Shown here: piece by piece, positions 43,301 through 53,318 of the stretch
How positions within the stretch are numbered: position 1 is the first letter of the stretch
Layout: the number at the start of each line of letters is the position of its first letter
DNA from: Gracilariopsis chorda
Lineage: Eukaryota > Rhodophyta > Florideophyceae > Gracilariales > Gracilariaceae
Assembly: GCA_003194525.1 (NCBI GenBank)
Contig: NBIV01000015.1
Coordinates: 124,001-188,000, forward strand
DNA length: 64,000 bases
Reading direction: 5' to 3'
The notes under the pieces: model-generated
The model's input: the letters and a program-made list of their open reading frames with translations, nothing else
What the model was told of the DNA's origin: nothing
The model's database searches: none
Translations under genes and position numbers: made by a program

Positions 43301-43849
43301 TTATATGAGCTCGTGTCTCTAATTCCAAGACTACGGTGGGGGTTACATTGAGAAGAACCCCTCTCCCTCTAGATAAACCAACAGCTTTTCTGGCCATGTC
43401 CTTACTATTGATTCGGCTTCAGAACCCTGCCTTTGTCGGAGAGGTGGGAGCTCTCGACGTCGGGATGCCGCTCTTCGGCGGCATCTATGAAGGATATGGT
43501 CTACATTATTAAGTATGTTGAGCCCACATCCGAGCGGGCAGAAACATTTCCTGATATGTAGAAACGTAGAGACTGGATGTAGCGTCGGAACATGACCGGT
43601 AGATATTTGCGGCAGGGCAGTATGCGCTCTCCTTAAAGTCACTACATTTAACAGCGACTGTGGGACTTCGCTTATTGGCTCTGCGCTATAAAGATGGACG
43701 CGAGTTCTCTGCTTCACTTCCAGAAAGTCGATCTTTTTTTGGAGTTGCTGGGCAATGGAGAAACCTAGGCTTTTCTTCGCAAGTTCGTCGGCGGTCTCGT
43801 TTTGTGGCAACCAACAGTGTCCTGGTACCCAAACAATTTGGCATTGACA

Positions 43850-43859
43850 ATAGTTTGTT
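43850..43859. repeat. target-site duplication of the SINE-like insert (one side)
   Basis: ATAGTTTGTT is repeated exactly at 44172-44181. Confidence 0.8.
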
Positions 43860-44171
43860 GTGTGTGTGTGTGGTTACGGGCACGTGCCTCTAATTCCAAG
43901 GCAACGCTATTCGCTTTCTACAAGTAGAATGCTAATTATCTATTCGACGGCTGAATTCCCCTAATAGACCCATTCGCATCTCCATTTGGCTTCCTCATCT
44001 GGCGTAACTTATAGCCTTTTCGGAAGGTCGGCACACCTCGACGGGCGGAACTGCATGTGCCCTGAGCGGGACTCGCTAGTACCTTGCAGTGGTCCCTCAC
44101 CACAACGGTATCCAGCTCAAAGCGATTGAGCATCGTGATCCCAGATGGGCTACGACAACTTTGACGCCCCT
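43860..44171 (-). mobile_element. SINE-like retroposon inserted in LINE copy B
   Basis: The 312-bp insert is flanked by a perfect 10-bp duplication. Removing it and one duplication restores LITNYCQCQIVWVPGH, which matches MITNRCQCHIVWARN of copy C. On the minus strand it starts GGGGCGTC and has an A-box-like TAGCCCATCTGG (11 of 12 to the Pol III consensus) about 20 bases in. A weaker B-box-like AGCGAGTCC lies about 65 bases further on. It ends TTGGAATTAGAGGCACGTGC and a CA repeat. That tail closely matches the LINE 3' end, as expected for a SINE mobilised by this LINE. Head type (tRNA-derived) is tentative. Confidence 0.7.
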
Positions 44172-44540
44172 ATAGTTTGTTATCAATGTCACGCATTCAG
44201 AGATATCCTGAAGCGGGCGTGTTTGGCGCCGTTGGGGCGTTTGCAAGCCTTGAACGAGACTTTTTGAGTCCGTAGCAAATCTGATTGCGCCTGAGCAGAC
44301 CTCTATCCCAGCTGGAACTATTCCTGTTTGAAGTTCGATCCTTCCTGTCCACCAGATTGAATAACCTCCCCCGCCTACCGTTCCAACATCTAGTATTCAT
44401 ACTTGAAGTACGTGACCGTCCTCGTCAGATATGGCGTCACACCTCTCCAGTCAACCGCCAGTGTCCCCGCTTTGGGCGCAATGCATTAATCTGCATTAAG
44501 CCGCCCGCTGTGGTGTTCCGACTTTCCTACTGATGCTAAT

Positions 44541-44939
44541 CAGGAGGAAGAAAAATGAATCCGCAACTGGGCCTGCCTCAAGGACTTAGCTTTCAGGGCA
44601 GAGACTAGCTTATCAGAGAATTAGTACGTTGAAGTCGAAATTAGGCTTCGTCCACCCATAACCAAATAAACAACAAACAGGAGCTCTTAAAAAGACACAC
44701 ACACTCTCTCCCAGATGGCCCATGTGGTACCGCTAATGAATAATCTTGCTGTGTTGGTACATTGCCAAAGATACCGGAGATACGCAAACTCTGCGAAGTA
44801 TAACAGGGTAGGAATGCTACTCTTCTCCGCTTCGTACTAATTGAATCGCTTGAATAATCTCAGTGGATATTGTTCTGTTGCGGAGAGGACTGCGTGGTAA
44901 CTTCTATCTCTTCGTAAGAAGTATGAAAATGTATACACG
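44541..44939. other. no gene seen
   Basis: AT-richer spacer between LINE copies B and C; CACACACACTCTCTC near 44697 may be another element tail. Confidence 0.4.
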
Positions 44940-45863
44940 CATTAATGGGAAGTTGGAGGGGAAGAACGCCATACCTGATGAGGACGGTTATGAGCTCTAC
45001 GTATGAATACTTGACGTGGGCATAGTAGGGGGAGGAGAGTACTCAATCTGATGGAGAGGAAGAATGGAACCGTAGACTGGAATGGTTGCAGCCGGGATAG
45101 GGGTTTGCTCTTACACTGCAGAGCTAGCACTGTTTCGGCGAGCCCTATCTGAAGTGGCCGCGAGAGTACGCTGTGGGTGGAGAGGCACCATTAGATTTGC
45201 TACGGTCTCTAAAAGCCCTGTTCAAGGCCTTCAGGCGTCCCAACGGAAACAAGCACGTCGGCTTCAGAACATTTCAGAATGTATGACAATGATAACAAAC
45301 CGCTGCCAGTGTCATATCGTGTGGGCGCGAAACGTTATCTCTGATGTCCTAGCAAAGAAGCTTAATGTTACCCTCAGAGCAGCAATTGGAAAGAGAAATG
45401 GACTTCCTGGAGGGTAAACAAAGGCTCCGTGTCCGTTTCACAAGCGCAGAAGCGATTAATGAAGTTCCAGAGCCGCTGTTGAAGAAGGGAAATTTTAGAA
45501 TTGCGCATACGGGCTTTGGCGCAAATATTTACGTCACGTCCCGGCTCTGCATCCCGTCTCTACGCTTATTCACAACAGGAAATGTTTCTGCCCGCATGGA
45601 TGCGAGCAATGTAGAAAATAGTGTAGATCATTTCGCTCTCAGATGTCCTGAAGAAGAGAGCTTTCACCCCTTCGAGAAAGGCAAGGCCTCGACGTCGAAG
45701 CAAGAGCAAGAACATGGCGAGAGAAGTTGCTGGTCTCTCTGGAGAGAGATGGGTTGTTCCTAGATTAGCCCGTACCGCAATCCTGGAATCAGGGACACGG
45801 GCCCATATAAGCACACAAAATTACACGCGGTAGTGCATGTTATTGGATGAAACTCTCGCTATC
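44940..45863 (+). pseudogene. LINE RNase H and C-terminal fragment, copy C
   Basis: Plus-strand RNase H-like sequence runs AGIGVCSYTAELALFRRALS near 45100, SKSPVQGLQASQRKQ near 45215, and MITNRCQCHIVWARN near 45290. A frameshift leads to EMDFLEGKQRLRVRF near 45400 and the knuckle VDHFALRCPEE near 45625, stopping at 45763. The 3' tail GACACGGGCCCATATAAGCA ends near 45825. It is more complete than copy B across the RNase H fold. No reverse transcriptase or endonuclease domain precedes it, so it is 5' truncated. Confidence 0.75.
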
Positions 45864-46479
45864 TAGGTAGGCCATCACCAGTCCGACCATTCTTGAACAG
45901 GATGCTCAACAAGAACCAGTTTAACCTCGTTCTGAGAAATAAGGTGCAGTAGTGTAATCTTCAGGTGTAAAGACATAAAGGGTCAAAAGGCTATCCCTGA
46001 TAACCCTGTGGCCCCATCTCTGCGAAACATGCTTCTCTCCATGGAAAGCGGAGCAAAGCAAAGTGGTTTTTAGCTGCCTGCATTAGGACTCCTCGTTCTG
46101 CAAGAAAAATGAGTGTTGCATGTGTCGATGCTTCAGAACTCTAGATTCTGTTGAAACTAAGAAACTGGAGCAAATTGAAGTCTTTATGTATGATTCATTA
46201 TCAATCCCGAAATCAGAGGTGGAGGAGCGTCCGAGAATCACATGTGGCTCAGTTTTTATAATGCGCTTTTTGGAATAGCCTATACGGTTCGCAATGGAGA
46301 GAGGAAACAGGTTGAGTGCGAAGTTCTGGGTCATACGGATATGTCTACCGATAGGTTTTGGTCAGCGTACACAACCGGTGCTACGTTCGAAACATCCATC
46401 GCTGACCTCTTTGTGAAGGCCGCTGCGAGCTAAGCCTCTTACTGCCGAACCAAGGACTCTGGAAACAAGTCGTTTCATA
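45864..46479. other. no gene seen
   Basis: Flank of the ferredoxin-like gene. A 63-codon plus frame at 46242-46433 has no domain. A partial relative of the short palindrome (AAAGGGTC … TAACCCT) lies near 45977-46006. Confidence 0.4.
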
Positions 46480-46944
46480 ATGCGGAACATCAGGCGCGGT
46501 GCTTTTATAACTTGCACGCCGTGGCGCTTCAAAACAAGAGGGGGTCCGAGACCCCGCGCCAATGCAACCATGTGTGACAAAGATAACAAAGTGGTAGTAA
46601 CATATCGAGGGCGCAAAATCGATGTGAAATGCGGCGAAAGACTTCGAACGGCACTGATACGCAGCGGCAGTCATCCACACAATGGTGGACTACTGGTGAC
46701 ATGCAAAGGGATTGGAACCTGTGGGACTTGCGCCGTTGCAATTGTGGACGGTGAAGTGGAACCTGCGGAAATGTCATGGAAAGAAAAAGCTAGACTATCG
46801 CTGCCTCCTCACAGCCTGGATACGACAAGTGACCGAGGACTTCGGCTGTCATGTCAGGTGAGAGTTGTAAAGGACGTGACTGTTGAAAAATACACAGGGT
46901 TTTGGGGTCACAAGAACACCTTACAAACGGAGTTGGATGACTAA
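46480..46944 (+). CDS. 2Fe-2S ferredoxin-like protein, probably plastid
   Basis: ATG at 46480 gives 154 residues. The basic first 30 residues look like a transit peptide. The ferredoxin fold follows, with cluster ligands TCKGIGTCGTC (C-x5-C-x2-C, about 73-82) and the fourth Cys in LRLSCQV, 40 residues on. The x5 spacing differs from photosynthetic ferredoxin (x4) and resembles adrenodoxin and the plastid NDH-associated ferredoxin-like PnsB3. The exact role is not determined. Its TAA stop (46942-46944) overlaps the TAG stop of the opposite-strand thiol dioxygenase. Confidence 0.8.
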   Translation: MRNIRRGAFITCTPWRFKTRGGPRPRANATMCDKDNKVVVTYRGRKIDVKCGERLRTALIRSGSHPHNGGLLVTCKGIGTCGTCAVAIVDGEVEPAEMSWKEKARLSLPPHSLDTTSDRGLRLSCQVRVVKDVTVEKYTGFWGHKNTLQTELDD

Positions 46945-47786
46945 TCGATTTTGATGCCGTTATAGTCGGAAGCAACTGTGTTGAAGTCACGAGGACATGG
47001 GCATTTCTGTATCGTCATGCACGCAAGTGTACAAGCAGGAAAGTTATCGTTAGATTCGCAAATTGTTAGATTTCAGCGTCGTAACCGAAAGCAACATACC
47101 TCTAAGATGGCATCCGCTTGTTGATGCAATTGCGGGTTCTCAAAGGGGCTAACTTTGTAATAGGTGCAGCTCCTGTCCTCGGCTGGATCATATGGCGGAA
47201 GTAAGACATCAAAAACGGCTGTCCACTCTTCGGCAGCAAAAGAGTGAACATTGGATGCAGTGGGTGTGAGCGCTCTCACTTCACCAGCGGGGAGACGGAA
47301 GTGTTCGTTTCTCTTGGCGAAGAGTTGCTCTTCCGGTAGACGGAGAGAGTCATGCGGAAAGATGTCATAAGCTTTAACGTTGAGCTCCCCCCACAGGACG
47401 CGGGACACGACGTACATGCGCGGATGATCATGCAGAGGAATGCTAGTACCAGGTGGAAGGACAAAGACGGTGATGGTGTAGTTGGGCTTGTTTGCGATTT
47501 CCATGTATACTATTGACTGGTGGTCATTGTACTTATGGGCTTCATCAATGAAGCGCTGCTTCTCAATCGATAGATCTTCGGGATTCATGGCGCCGACGGC
47601 ATCTACTAGCTCTGCGAGTTGTGAGTCCGTTAGAGAGACGTGCTTGTTGTTTGAGTTGCCTCGTGAGATTTGAACGGCGTTGTTGGCGACGTCAGCAACC
47701 CGATGCAGACTGCAAACTGGTGCCGAGCTGCGACTGTGAACAAAGCGCGGAAGCATAGAAGAAATGAATGCTCGTAGTCGACCCAT
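46941..47786 (-). CDS. ADO: thiol dioxygenase (ADO / plant cysteine oxidase family), two exons
   Basis: The exons are 47786-47100 and 47006-46941, giving 250 residues. Without splicing the frame ends at 47073 with an unrelated tail VCCFRLRR. A strong donor GTATGT at 47099 and an acceptor ATACAG at 47007 define a 93-bp intron, and the second exon supplies KCPCPRDFNTVASDYNGIKI, like the family C-terminus. The cupin iron ligands are in IPLHDHPRMYVVSRVLWGEL (HxH near 120) and NVHSFAAEEWTAVFDVLLPP (third His near 180). The family oxidises N-terminal Cys or cysteamine with O2 and acts as an oxygen sensor in plants and animals. Confidence 0.88.
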
Positions 47787-48560
47787 GCTGAAGACTAGAA
47801 ATGGTGAGGAGCAAGTGAAATCAGAGAGAAGCGAATACAGAAACGACGAGCGTTAGTGCAGCACGAGAAGACCAGGAAGTCACAAGCTCATATCATAAGC
47901 TTGTGACGAGTCGGCGCCAGCAGATACTGGTGGACATGAGCAAAACCGGGCGGAGGGGGCGATGCTGTGGTGCATCTTGGCACATGGAGGGATGATGAGC
48001 CTGGAGCTACAGCAGTTTGGTGCAGGATGGATCACCGTGCAATAAGTTGCCAACGGCACACGGTAGATAACTCACTTAGCTCTCTACAAACGAATACTTA
48101 CATGTCAGTCGCTGATGCGAGTGCTCAGAAACACCTACGTGTAACCCGCACCGTCATAAATGCCACAGGTGCCGTAACGTTGCTTCTGTTGCGTTGCTTT
48201 CCAGCCACGTATGACACGTGAAATGTGCGAGAGAACGCGGTGGGCCCTGCGCTCGACAGGCGCAGTCAGTCTCGAAGAGGTCGTCACGCGTGGGCACTGG
48301 TGCCTCTCCCTTTGGCGAATGAGCCCTCTCCGCGTGCATAACAGCTTGAGCATCCTTCAGTCCACGCGCACTGCGCCCGCGGCTGTATACAACAGCCTTC
48401 TTCATCGCCGTTACACGCATCTACGGTTTTTCAAGCGCCGTCTCAGGTGAACAAGTGCTGGTGCCCTGTCTGCTCTGACCCGGGACCAGCACCAACTCCA
48501 CCCAAATCCAGCGGCCTGCTTTTCTGCACTCATTCTTCTTCGTTCCATGTGAACCTCGTA
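47787..48560. other. divergent upstream region, no gene seen
   Basis: This lies between the divergent thiol dioxygenase and A43-like genes. No supported coding region. Confidence 0.45.
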
Positions 48561-50504
48561 ATGCCGTCGCCACCACTGAGCGCCGTCTGGCGTCAAGTTG
48601 AAGCCCGCGTTCACATATCACTAAGTCCGTCACAGCTCTCAGACCCGCTTGCCTCTGCCACACATGTCGCATTCGATAATCTGCTCATGCGCTACAACCA
48701 AAGTTTGAAAGGCGTGGTAGTAGCGCACATTGCTCCACTTAAGTTGCTGGGTCATCCCACCTTTATCGATGCATCTCCTTTTGCCCACGTCGCAGCCCGC
48801 GCCAAACTCCTCGTTTTTAATCCTCCGCCGGGATCAGTCCTAGTTGGAGTCGTCAAACACGTCGGTCCGGATCATCTTGGTCTCACGGTGTTTCGCAATT
48901 TTCACGCCGTCCTGCCACTGCATTCTGTCGCGAACATGTTTCAGTACGACGGAAATCATCCTCGAAAGTGGCGCCGAAGCGACCAGCTTGCCTCTCCATC
49001 ACGAGACGTCATCGCGGGAAAACAAATTCGCTTTGTTGTACACGAAACAAAAGCCACCAAGGAGGGCCTCTTCCAAATCTTGGCGTCTCTTGACGATCGC
49101 AAATGCACAGATGCCCACCACGAGGTGTCTCTAGGTTTATTAGCGTCTTGTGAGGAGATACCGGGTCAAATCACGTCTCCTCACGAAGACGAGGAGCGAT
49201 ATGACGTTGGCGCACCGAATGTTGACGTGCTCAACGTCAGGAAACGTTCATCAATTGCTCGGGCCGGGAGATCTGATCGAAGGAGTGCGGGGCACTTGCT
49301 ACTTGGGGGTGACGATGTATTTGGTGACGTTTTAGCTCCTGTTCAATACGATGCCGCGCACAATGATCACGAGAACACCACTACACAAGAAGATGTTCCA
49401 AACGGTCAAATTACTGAGGATATCGCTCAACCAACACCTGAGCAAACGAAGGGAGCACCATTATCTACCGCTGGGCTGACTGCGAAGCCAGAAGGAAGTA
49501 CATTCGACGGTGAAGACGCTGTGGACGAAGTTACAACTCCGGCTGCCAAAGAGCACAGAAAGAGACATAAGCATGGAGACGAAAGACAGGATAGTCGTGC
49601 TTCAACTCCAAAGCGGAGGAAGAAGAAACGTCATTCTGATTCGTTTATGGAAGTAGATCAGGCTGAAGACAAGTTTGCTTCGCCAAGCTCTCATTTGGCG
49701 CTGACAGAACGGAAGAAGAAAAAGAAGAGCAAAGACAAGGAGAGGCGGAAGGACAGAGACAAGGATAAACATAGGAAATCAGACAAAAAGAAGGACAAAC
49801 ACGGTCACAAACACAAGCACAAAGTGAAACGGACAAGTGAAGGGCGCGAAGCGAACGGCAACGCTCGGGGTACTCAAGAAAGTGATCCCCCTAAGAGCAG
49901 TCAAGAACGCGAAGCAATTGAGAAAACAATCGAAAAAGGCAAAAGTACGAATCAGCTGGAGAATGGCGCAGGGGACAGGGTCGGTGATTCGAAGGGCGAC
50001 AAGATACACACCAAACCATTTCTATCAAATAAGTACGAAAATGCGTTGGAGGCTGTCAACGTGGCCCCTTTGACGCCGTCGCCAAGGAAGAAGGACGGGC
50101 GTGGCGATGGACGTGTGGGGGTTGGAGTTAAGGAGGAGACACGAGAGCACGGCTCTATGGATGATGGCAGTTATGATCCTGTGAAAACGCAAATCGGGGC
50201 TCAAGACGTGGGTACAGCAGCGCGGTCAGTGAGCAAAAAACAGAAAAAGGTTCCTCGTGTCGATTCGGAACGGGAAAATGGAGAAGGCGAGAAGTCTCAG
50301 CGCAGCGAGGAGCGAGACTCCGTGATTAAGAAGAGAAAACGGAAACGTGAGCGGGCTGAGGTTGACGATTCCGGGAAGAAGAAGAAGAAGAAACGGCGTG
50401 AAAAGAGAGAAGCGAAGCTTGTGTCGCCTACCGCCTCGGCGCGGCAGAGTTCTCTGGCAGACACGGTGTCCCGCGGTCTGGCGCGGCGGTGGCAGGCCAG
50501 ATAA
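48561..50504 (+). CDS. RNA polymerase I subunit A43-like protein with Lys-rich tail
   Basis: ATG at 48561 (MPSPPLSAVWRQVEARVHIS) gives 647 residues. The first 190 match the A43/RPA43 (POLR1F) layout: an N-terminal platform domain (HISLSPSQLSDPLASATHVA, LMRYNQSLKGVVVAHI) and an OB domain (PPPGSVLVGVVKHVGPDHLG, LTVFRNFHAVLP). The remaining 450 residues are a charged, Lys/Arg/Asp-rich disordered tail with nuclear-localisation-like clusters (KRRKKKRHSDSF, KKKKKSKDKERRKDRDKDKH). Lys-rich tails are known in metazoan A43 but this one is unusually long. In Pol I the A43-A14 stalk binds the initiation factor Rrn3. AATAAA follows the stop within 10 bases. Confidence 0.75.
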   Translation: MPSPPLSAVWRQVEARVHISLSPSQLSDPLASATHVAFDNLLMRYNQSLKGVVVAHIAPLKLLGHPTFIDASPFAHVAARAKLLVFNPPPGSVLVGVVKHVGPDHLGLTVFRNFHAVLPLHSVANMFQYDGNHPRKWRRSDQLASPSRDVIAGKQIRFVVHETKATKEGLFQILASLDDRKCTDAHHEVSLGLLASCEEIPGQITSPHEDEERYDVGAPNVDVLNVRKRSSIARAGRSDRRSAGHLLLGGDDVFGDVLAPVQYDAAHNDHENTTTQEDVPNGQITEDIAQPTPEQTKGAPLSTAGLTAKPEGSTFDGEDAVDEVTTPAAKEHRKRHKHGDERQDSRASTPKRRKKKRHSDSFMEVDQAEDKFASPSSHLALTERKKKKKSKDKERRKDRDKDKHRKSDKKKDKHGHKHKHKVKRTSEGREANGNARGTQESDPPKSSQEREAIEKTIEKGKSTNQLENGAGDRVGDSKGDKIHTKPFLSNKYENALEAVNVAPLTPSPRKKDGRGDGRVGVGVKEETREHGSMDDGSYDPVKTQIGAQDVGTAARSVSKKQKKVPRVDSERENGEGEKSQRSEERDSVIKKRKRKRERAEVDDSGKKKKKKRREKREAKLVSPTASARQSSLADTVSRGLARRWQAR

Positions 50505-50828
50505 GCAATAAAGCTTCAAGCGAGAAAGCAAATGCGTGAAATGAGTTTGAAATCTCAGACACGAGCCGTTTTGTTTTATAGCCACGTGGCTGTGTTCTCT
50601 GCCGAGTGCAGATCTGGTGCGCTATGGCCCAAATCTACTCTGGAGGCGGCCTCATATTGGCGCGATCTGCGTCGCTGGCCACACGATGCACTCTCCTCCC
50701 CAATCGCTTCGCCCTGTGTTTCCCAGGGATAAACGTCCCGCTATCCATCTCTCACCCTTCCTTTGCTCCTTTTTTCACTTGTCTCCCTCTGCTTACCTCT
50801 TTCTCCGTGCTCTCGAAACCTATAAACC

Positions 50829-51367
50829 ATGGCCACTCTTCTCCGCTCTCTTCCGTTGCGCCGGGTCGCCCAGTCCGCTCCCGCTTTCATGCGCCCATCT
50901 CTACTCCGCCATTTCTCGTCATGTACGTATTCCCAGTTCCCATCGCTTCATCACGCTACTCATTGCTAACCCGACGGTCCACTCTCGCAGACCCGAGCGA
51001 TCGCAAGTACAACTCCTCTCACGAATGGGCTAAACTCGATGGCGATGTCGCCACAATTGGGATTACCGACCACGCTCAGGCCGCTTTGGGAGACATTGTG
51101 TTCGCAGACCTGCCGGAGGTTGGATCCAGCGCCGTATCGGGAGAGCGTGCAGCCACCGTGGAATCGGTTAAGGCAGCAGCTGACATTTATGCTCCACTCG
51201 ATGGGGAAGTAGTCGGTGTTAATGAGAAACTGGAGGAAACACCAGACCTAATCAACTCCGAACCGCATGAGGAAGGATGGATTTTCCAAATCAAGGTTTC
51301 GGACCCGTCGCAGCTCGATGCTCTGATGGGCTCAGACGACTACGAGAAAACACTTGAAGAGAAGTAG
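50829..51367 (+). CDS. GCSH: glycine cleavage system H protein, mitochondrial, two exons
   Basis: The exons are 50829-50922 and 50991-51367, giving 156 residues. The 68-bp intron has a GTACGT donor and a TCGCAG acceptor and joins HFSSY to PSDRKYNSSHEW. A 30-residue Arg/Ser-rich presequence targets mitochondria. The lipoyl domain follows, with TVESVKAAADIYAPLDGEV carrying the lipoylated Lys at position 92. H protein shuttles the aminomethyl group between P, T and L proteins during glycine breakdown, which is central to photorespiration. Length is normal. Confidence 0.95.
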
Positions 51368-51603
51368 ACTTCACTGCACCTCTTGTCTTTCGCAATGCTT
51401 TCGTTGTAGCACCACGCTGATGATGGTGTAGCGTAAGCGCTTCGTAACGTCAGTTCTTTATTGTCTTAAACGTCACCTATATCTCCAAAAAAACACTTCG
51501 TCACCTTCACACTTGTGCCCATTCTGTTTGATACTTTTACAATGTGACGCTATACGACTTTTACTCATGCTTTCCGTGTACCGAGACGCAAATCTATGTA
51601 CTC

Positions 51604-52737
51604 CTATTTCTTCTTTAAATCTCTAAATCTTGCTTGCAAAGCATCGTCATCGAGAAAAGACGGCGGATTAGGTACAGCCCCGTCGCCACCACCAGGACCA
51701 CGATCATTTCGGCCTGACTGACTATGGTGTCCTCCTGAAGGAGGGGGTGGAATATAGTTGTGTCCTTGTGCATGAGAATTCGGGAAAGGATACAATGTTC
51801 CCTGAGCGCCTGCGGAAGGGTCAAAAGGCGGCGCAGAAGGATTTGGATAACCTGGAGGTGGTGGTGCGGAAGCAGTTGGCATACCTGGTGGCGGGGGGGC
51901 AGATGGCACGCCTCCGTACGGCATGTTGCCGTTCGGATCATGGCCAGGGATATTCATTGGAGGTGGAGCTGATGAGTTGGTCATACCCGGAATATTAGCG
52001 GGTTGTGGAAAACGCTGAGGTCGGTAGTAGCCAGGATCTGAGGGGCGTGACCCAGATGCTTGGTCGAGGTGAATATCTTCTGGTGGCGGAATCCAATTGA
52101 CGTTGTGCTCCGTAGCAATGCTTGACAGTTCCTCCAGGACTAGGTAACCATCCGGTGTTCCGCCCTCCAAACTAATGGCCAATGTCTTGTTGATGTACTT
52201 GATGTGCGGGCCCGAAAGATTGCGCAAAGGATCGATAACGGCCGGGCCAAAATGGTCGCGAAGCATGGAGCACACGGTATGAAGCTCCGGAATATTGAGT
52301 CTGAACGAGGCAAAGACGACGGAGGCAACGTTTTCCTTGAGGTCTTGCGGAGCGGCATCAAAATCGTGTTGCACGGAAAGCACGTTGTTCTGGGTCTGTA
52401 AGAGCTGGATGTAAGTATCAATGACGTCGAAGGCGGTGATTTGTGTGCGCTCGCGCAGTATTCGATCGGCCTGAATTCGCGCAAGCGTTTCCTTGTGCGA
52501 ACGCAGATGGTCGGCTATGACGATGCGAATGGCTTGAACTTCGTTGTCCTTCTTGCCGCGCTGAATGTCTATTCGGTTCCTTGCCATCTTGAGTTGGACG
52601 CGGAAACGAGTGGCATCCCACGCGGGGCTCGGGTTGGTGGCAGGCTTGACGGGGATGTCGGTGGCAGGCGCGCTGGGCTGCTGTTGGTGCGTTCTGGACG
52701 CGAGTTTACGGGCAAATCTGCCCTTGATGGCCTTCAT
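51604..52737 (-). CDS. IST1: IST1-like ESCRT-III regulator
   Basis: ATG at 52737 gives 377 residues. The IST1 domain (pfam03398, about 45-215) has LKMARNRIDIQRGKKDNEVQ, ADHLRSHKETLARIQADRIL and PELHTVCSMLRDHFGPAVID, ending near NVNWIPPPEDI. A Pro/Gly/Asn-rich linker follows, and the end (PPSFLDDDALQARFRDLKKK) is a plausible MIT-interacting motif that binds VPS4. IST1 regulates ESCRT-III disassembly in multivesicular bodies and cell division. It is convergent with GCSH, 236 bases apart. Intronless. Confidence 0.92.
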   Translation of the reverse strand: MKAIKGRFARKLASRTHQQQPSAPATDIPVKPATNPSPAWDATRFRVQLKMARNRIDIQRGKKDNEVQAIRIVIADHLRSHKETLARIQADRILRERTQITAFDVIDTYIQLLQTQNNVLSVQHDFDAAPQDLKENVASVVFASFRLNIPELHTVCSMLRDHFGPAVIDPLRNLSGPHIKYINKTLAISLEGGTPDGYLVLEELSSIATEHNVNWIPPPEDIHLDQASGSRPSDPGYYRPQRFPQPANIPGMTNSSAPPPMNIPGHDPNGNMPYGGVPSAPPPPGMPTASAPPPPGYPNPSAPPFDPSAGAQGTLYPFPNSHAQGHNYIPPPPSGGHHSQSGRNDRGPGGGDGAVPNPPSFLDDDALQARFRDLKKK

Positions 52738-53318
52738 GGCAGCGGAGAATAAACGGGTTGGAGCGAGTTAGCAGGGAGAGGGGGGAGGCGGCAGGTTTTA
52801 AGGTTGGTGCGTATAGTGGAATGGTTTGACGGAGCTGGGTACGGGAAAGTGGGGTGTCGGAGGACAACGGTGGACAAGGAGCCAGACGTTAAATGCACAG
52901 CGCGGAAGCGGGCGTGCGAAAACATGGCCGCAGGCGGGGCTGTGTGCATGGTGCGCCATGTGGGTGCGCCATGTGGATCAGCCAGCAATGCAGCGCGCGT
53001 CCAACAAGTGCAGCTGATTGCCAGCACCCGCTGCGCCACACCACAATTTCACCACTCTGCTTACATCTTGACGTGTACCACTTGCCCTTCCACGTGGTCT
53101 TCGTTTCCACGCACACAAGAGTGCTGGACACGTGGATGAAACGTGTCCAGTGTCCCACGTGTCCAGCGTGCACCGCATGCGCACACGCTGTGTGCTGTGC
53201 TGTCACATGACAGGCGTGAGGCTCACGCCGTGAGCATTGCAACCACAACAACATCGCCGCCTTGTATCACATCACCTCACCACGCGCCAGAGCTTCTTCC
53301 TTTATCGCACATCTCGCG
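52738..53318. other. divergent upstream region, no gene seen
   Basis: This is the shared 581-bp upstream region of IST1 and histidinol-phosphate aminotransferase. It has many ACGTG motifs (for example GGACACGTGG, CCCACGTGTCC near 53127-53160), which are G-box-like bZIP/bHLH sites; that role is inferred. Confidence 0.5.

Larger units (their letters stand above)
43277..44460 (-). pseudogene. LINE RNase H and C-terminal fragment, copy B
   Basis: Reading leftward, RNase H-like sequence is recognised: ATDSKSLVQGLQ near 44270, ISECVTLITN near 44195, and, past the SINE insert, CQIVWVPGHCWLPQNETADE near 43830. The WVPGH…GNExAD pattern marks the RNase H of non-LTR retrotransposons. A 155-codon frame continues to a Cys/His knuckle (VDHILHRC near 43500) and stops at 43343. 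The 3' end reads TTGGAATTAGAGACACGAGC and then (CA)n. Relative to copy C it lacks about 25 residues after EVCS. Confidence 0.75.
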
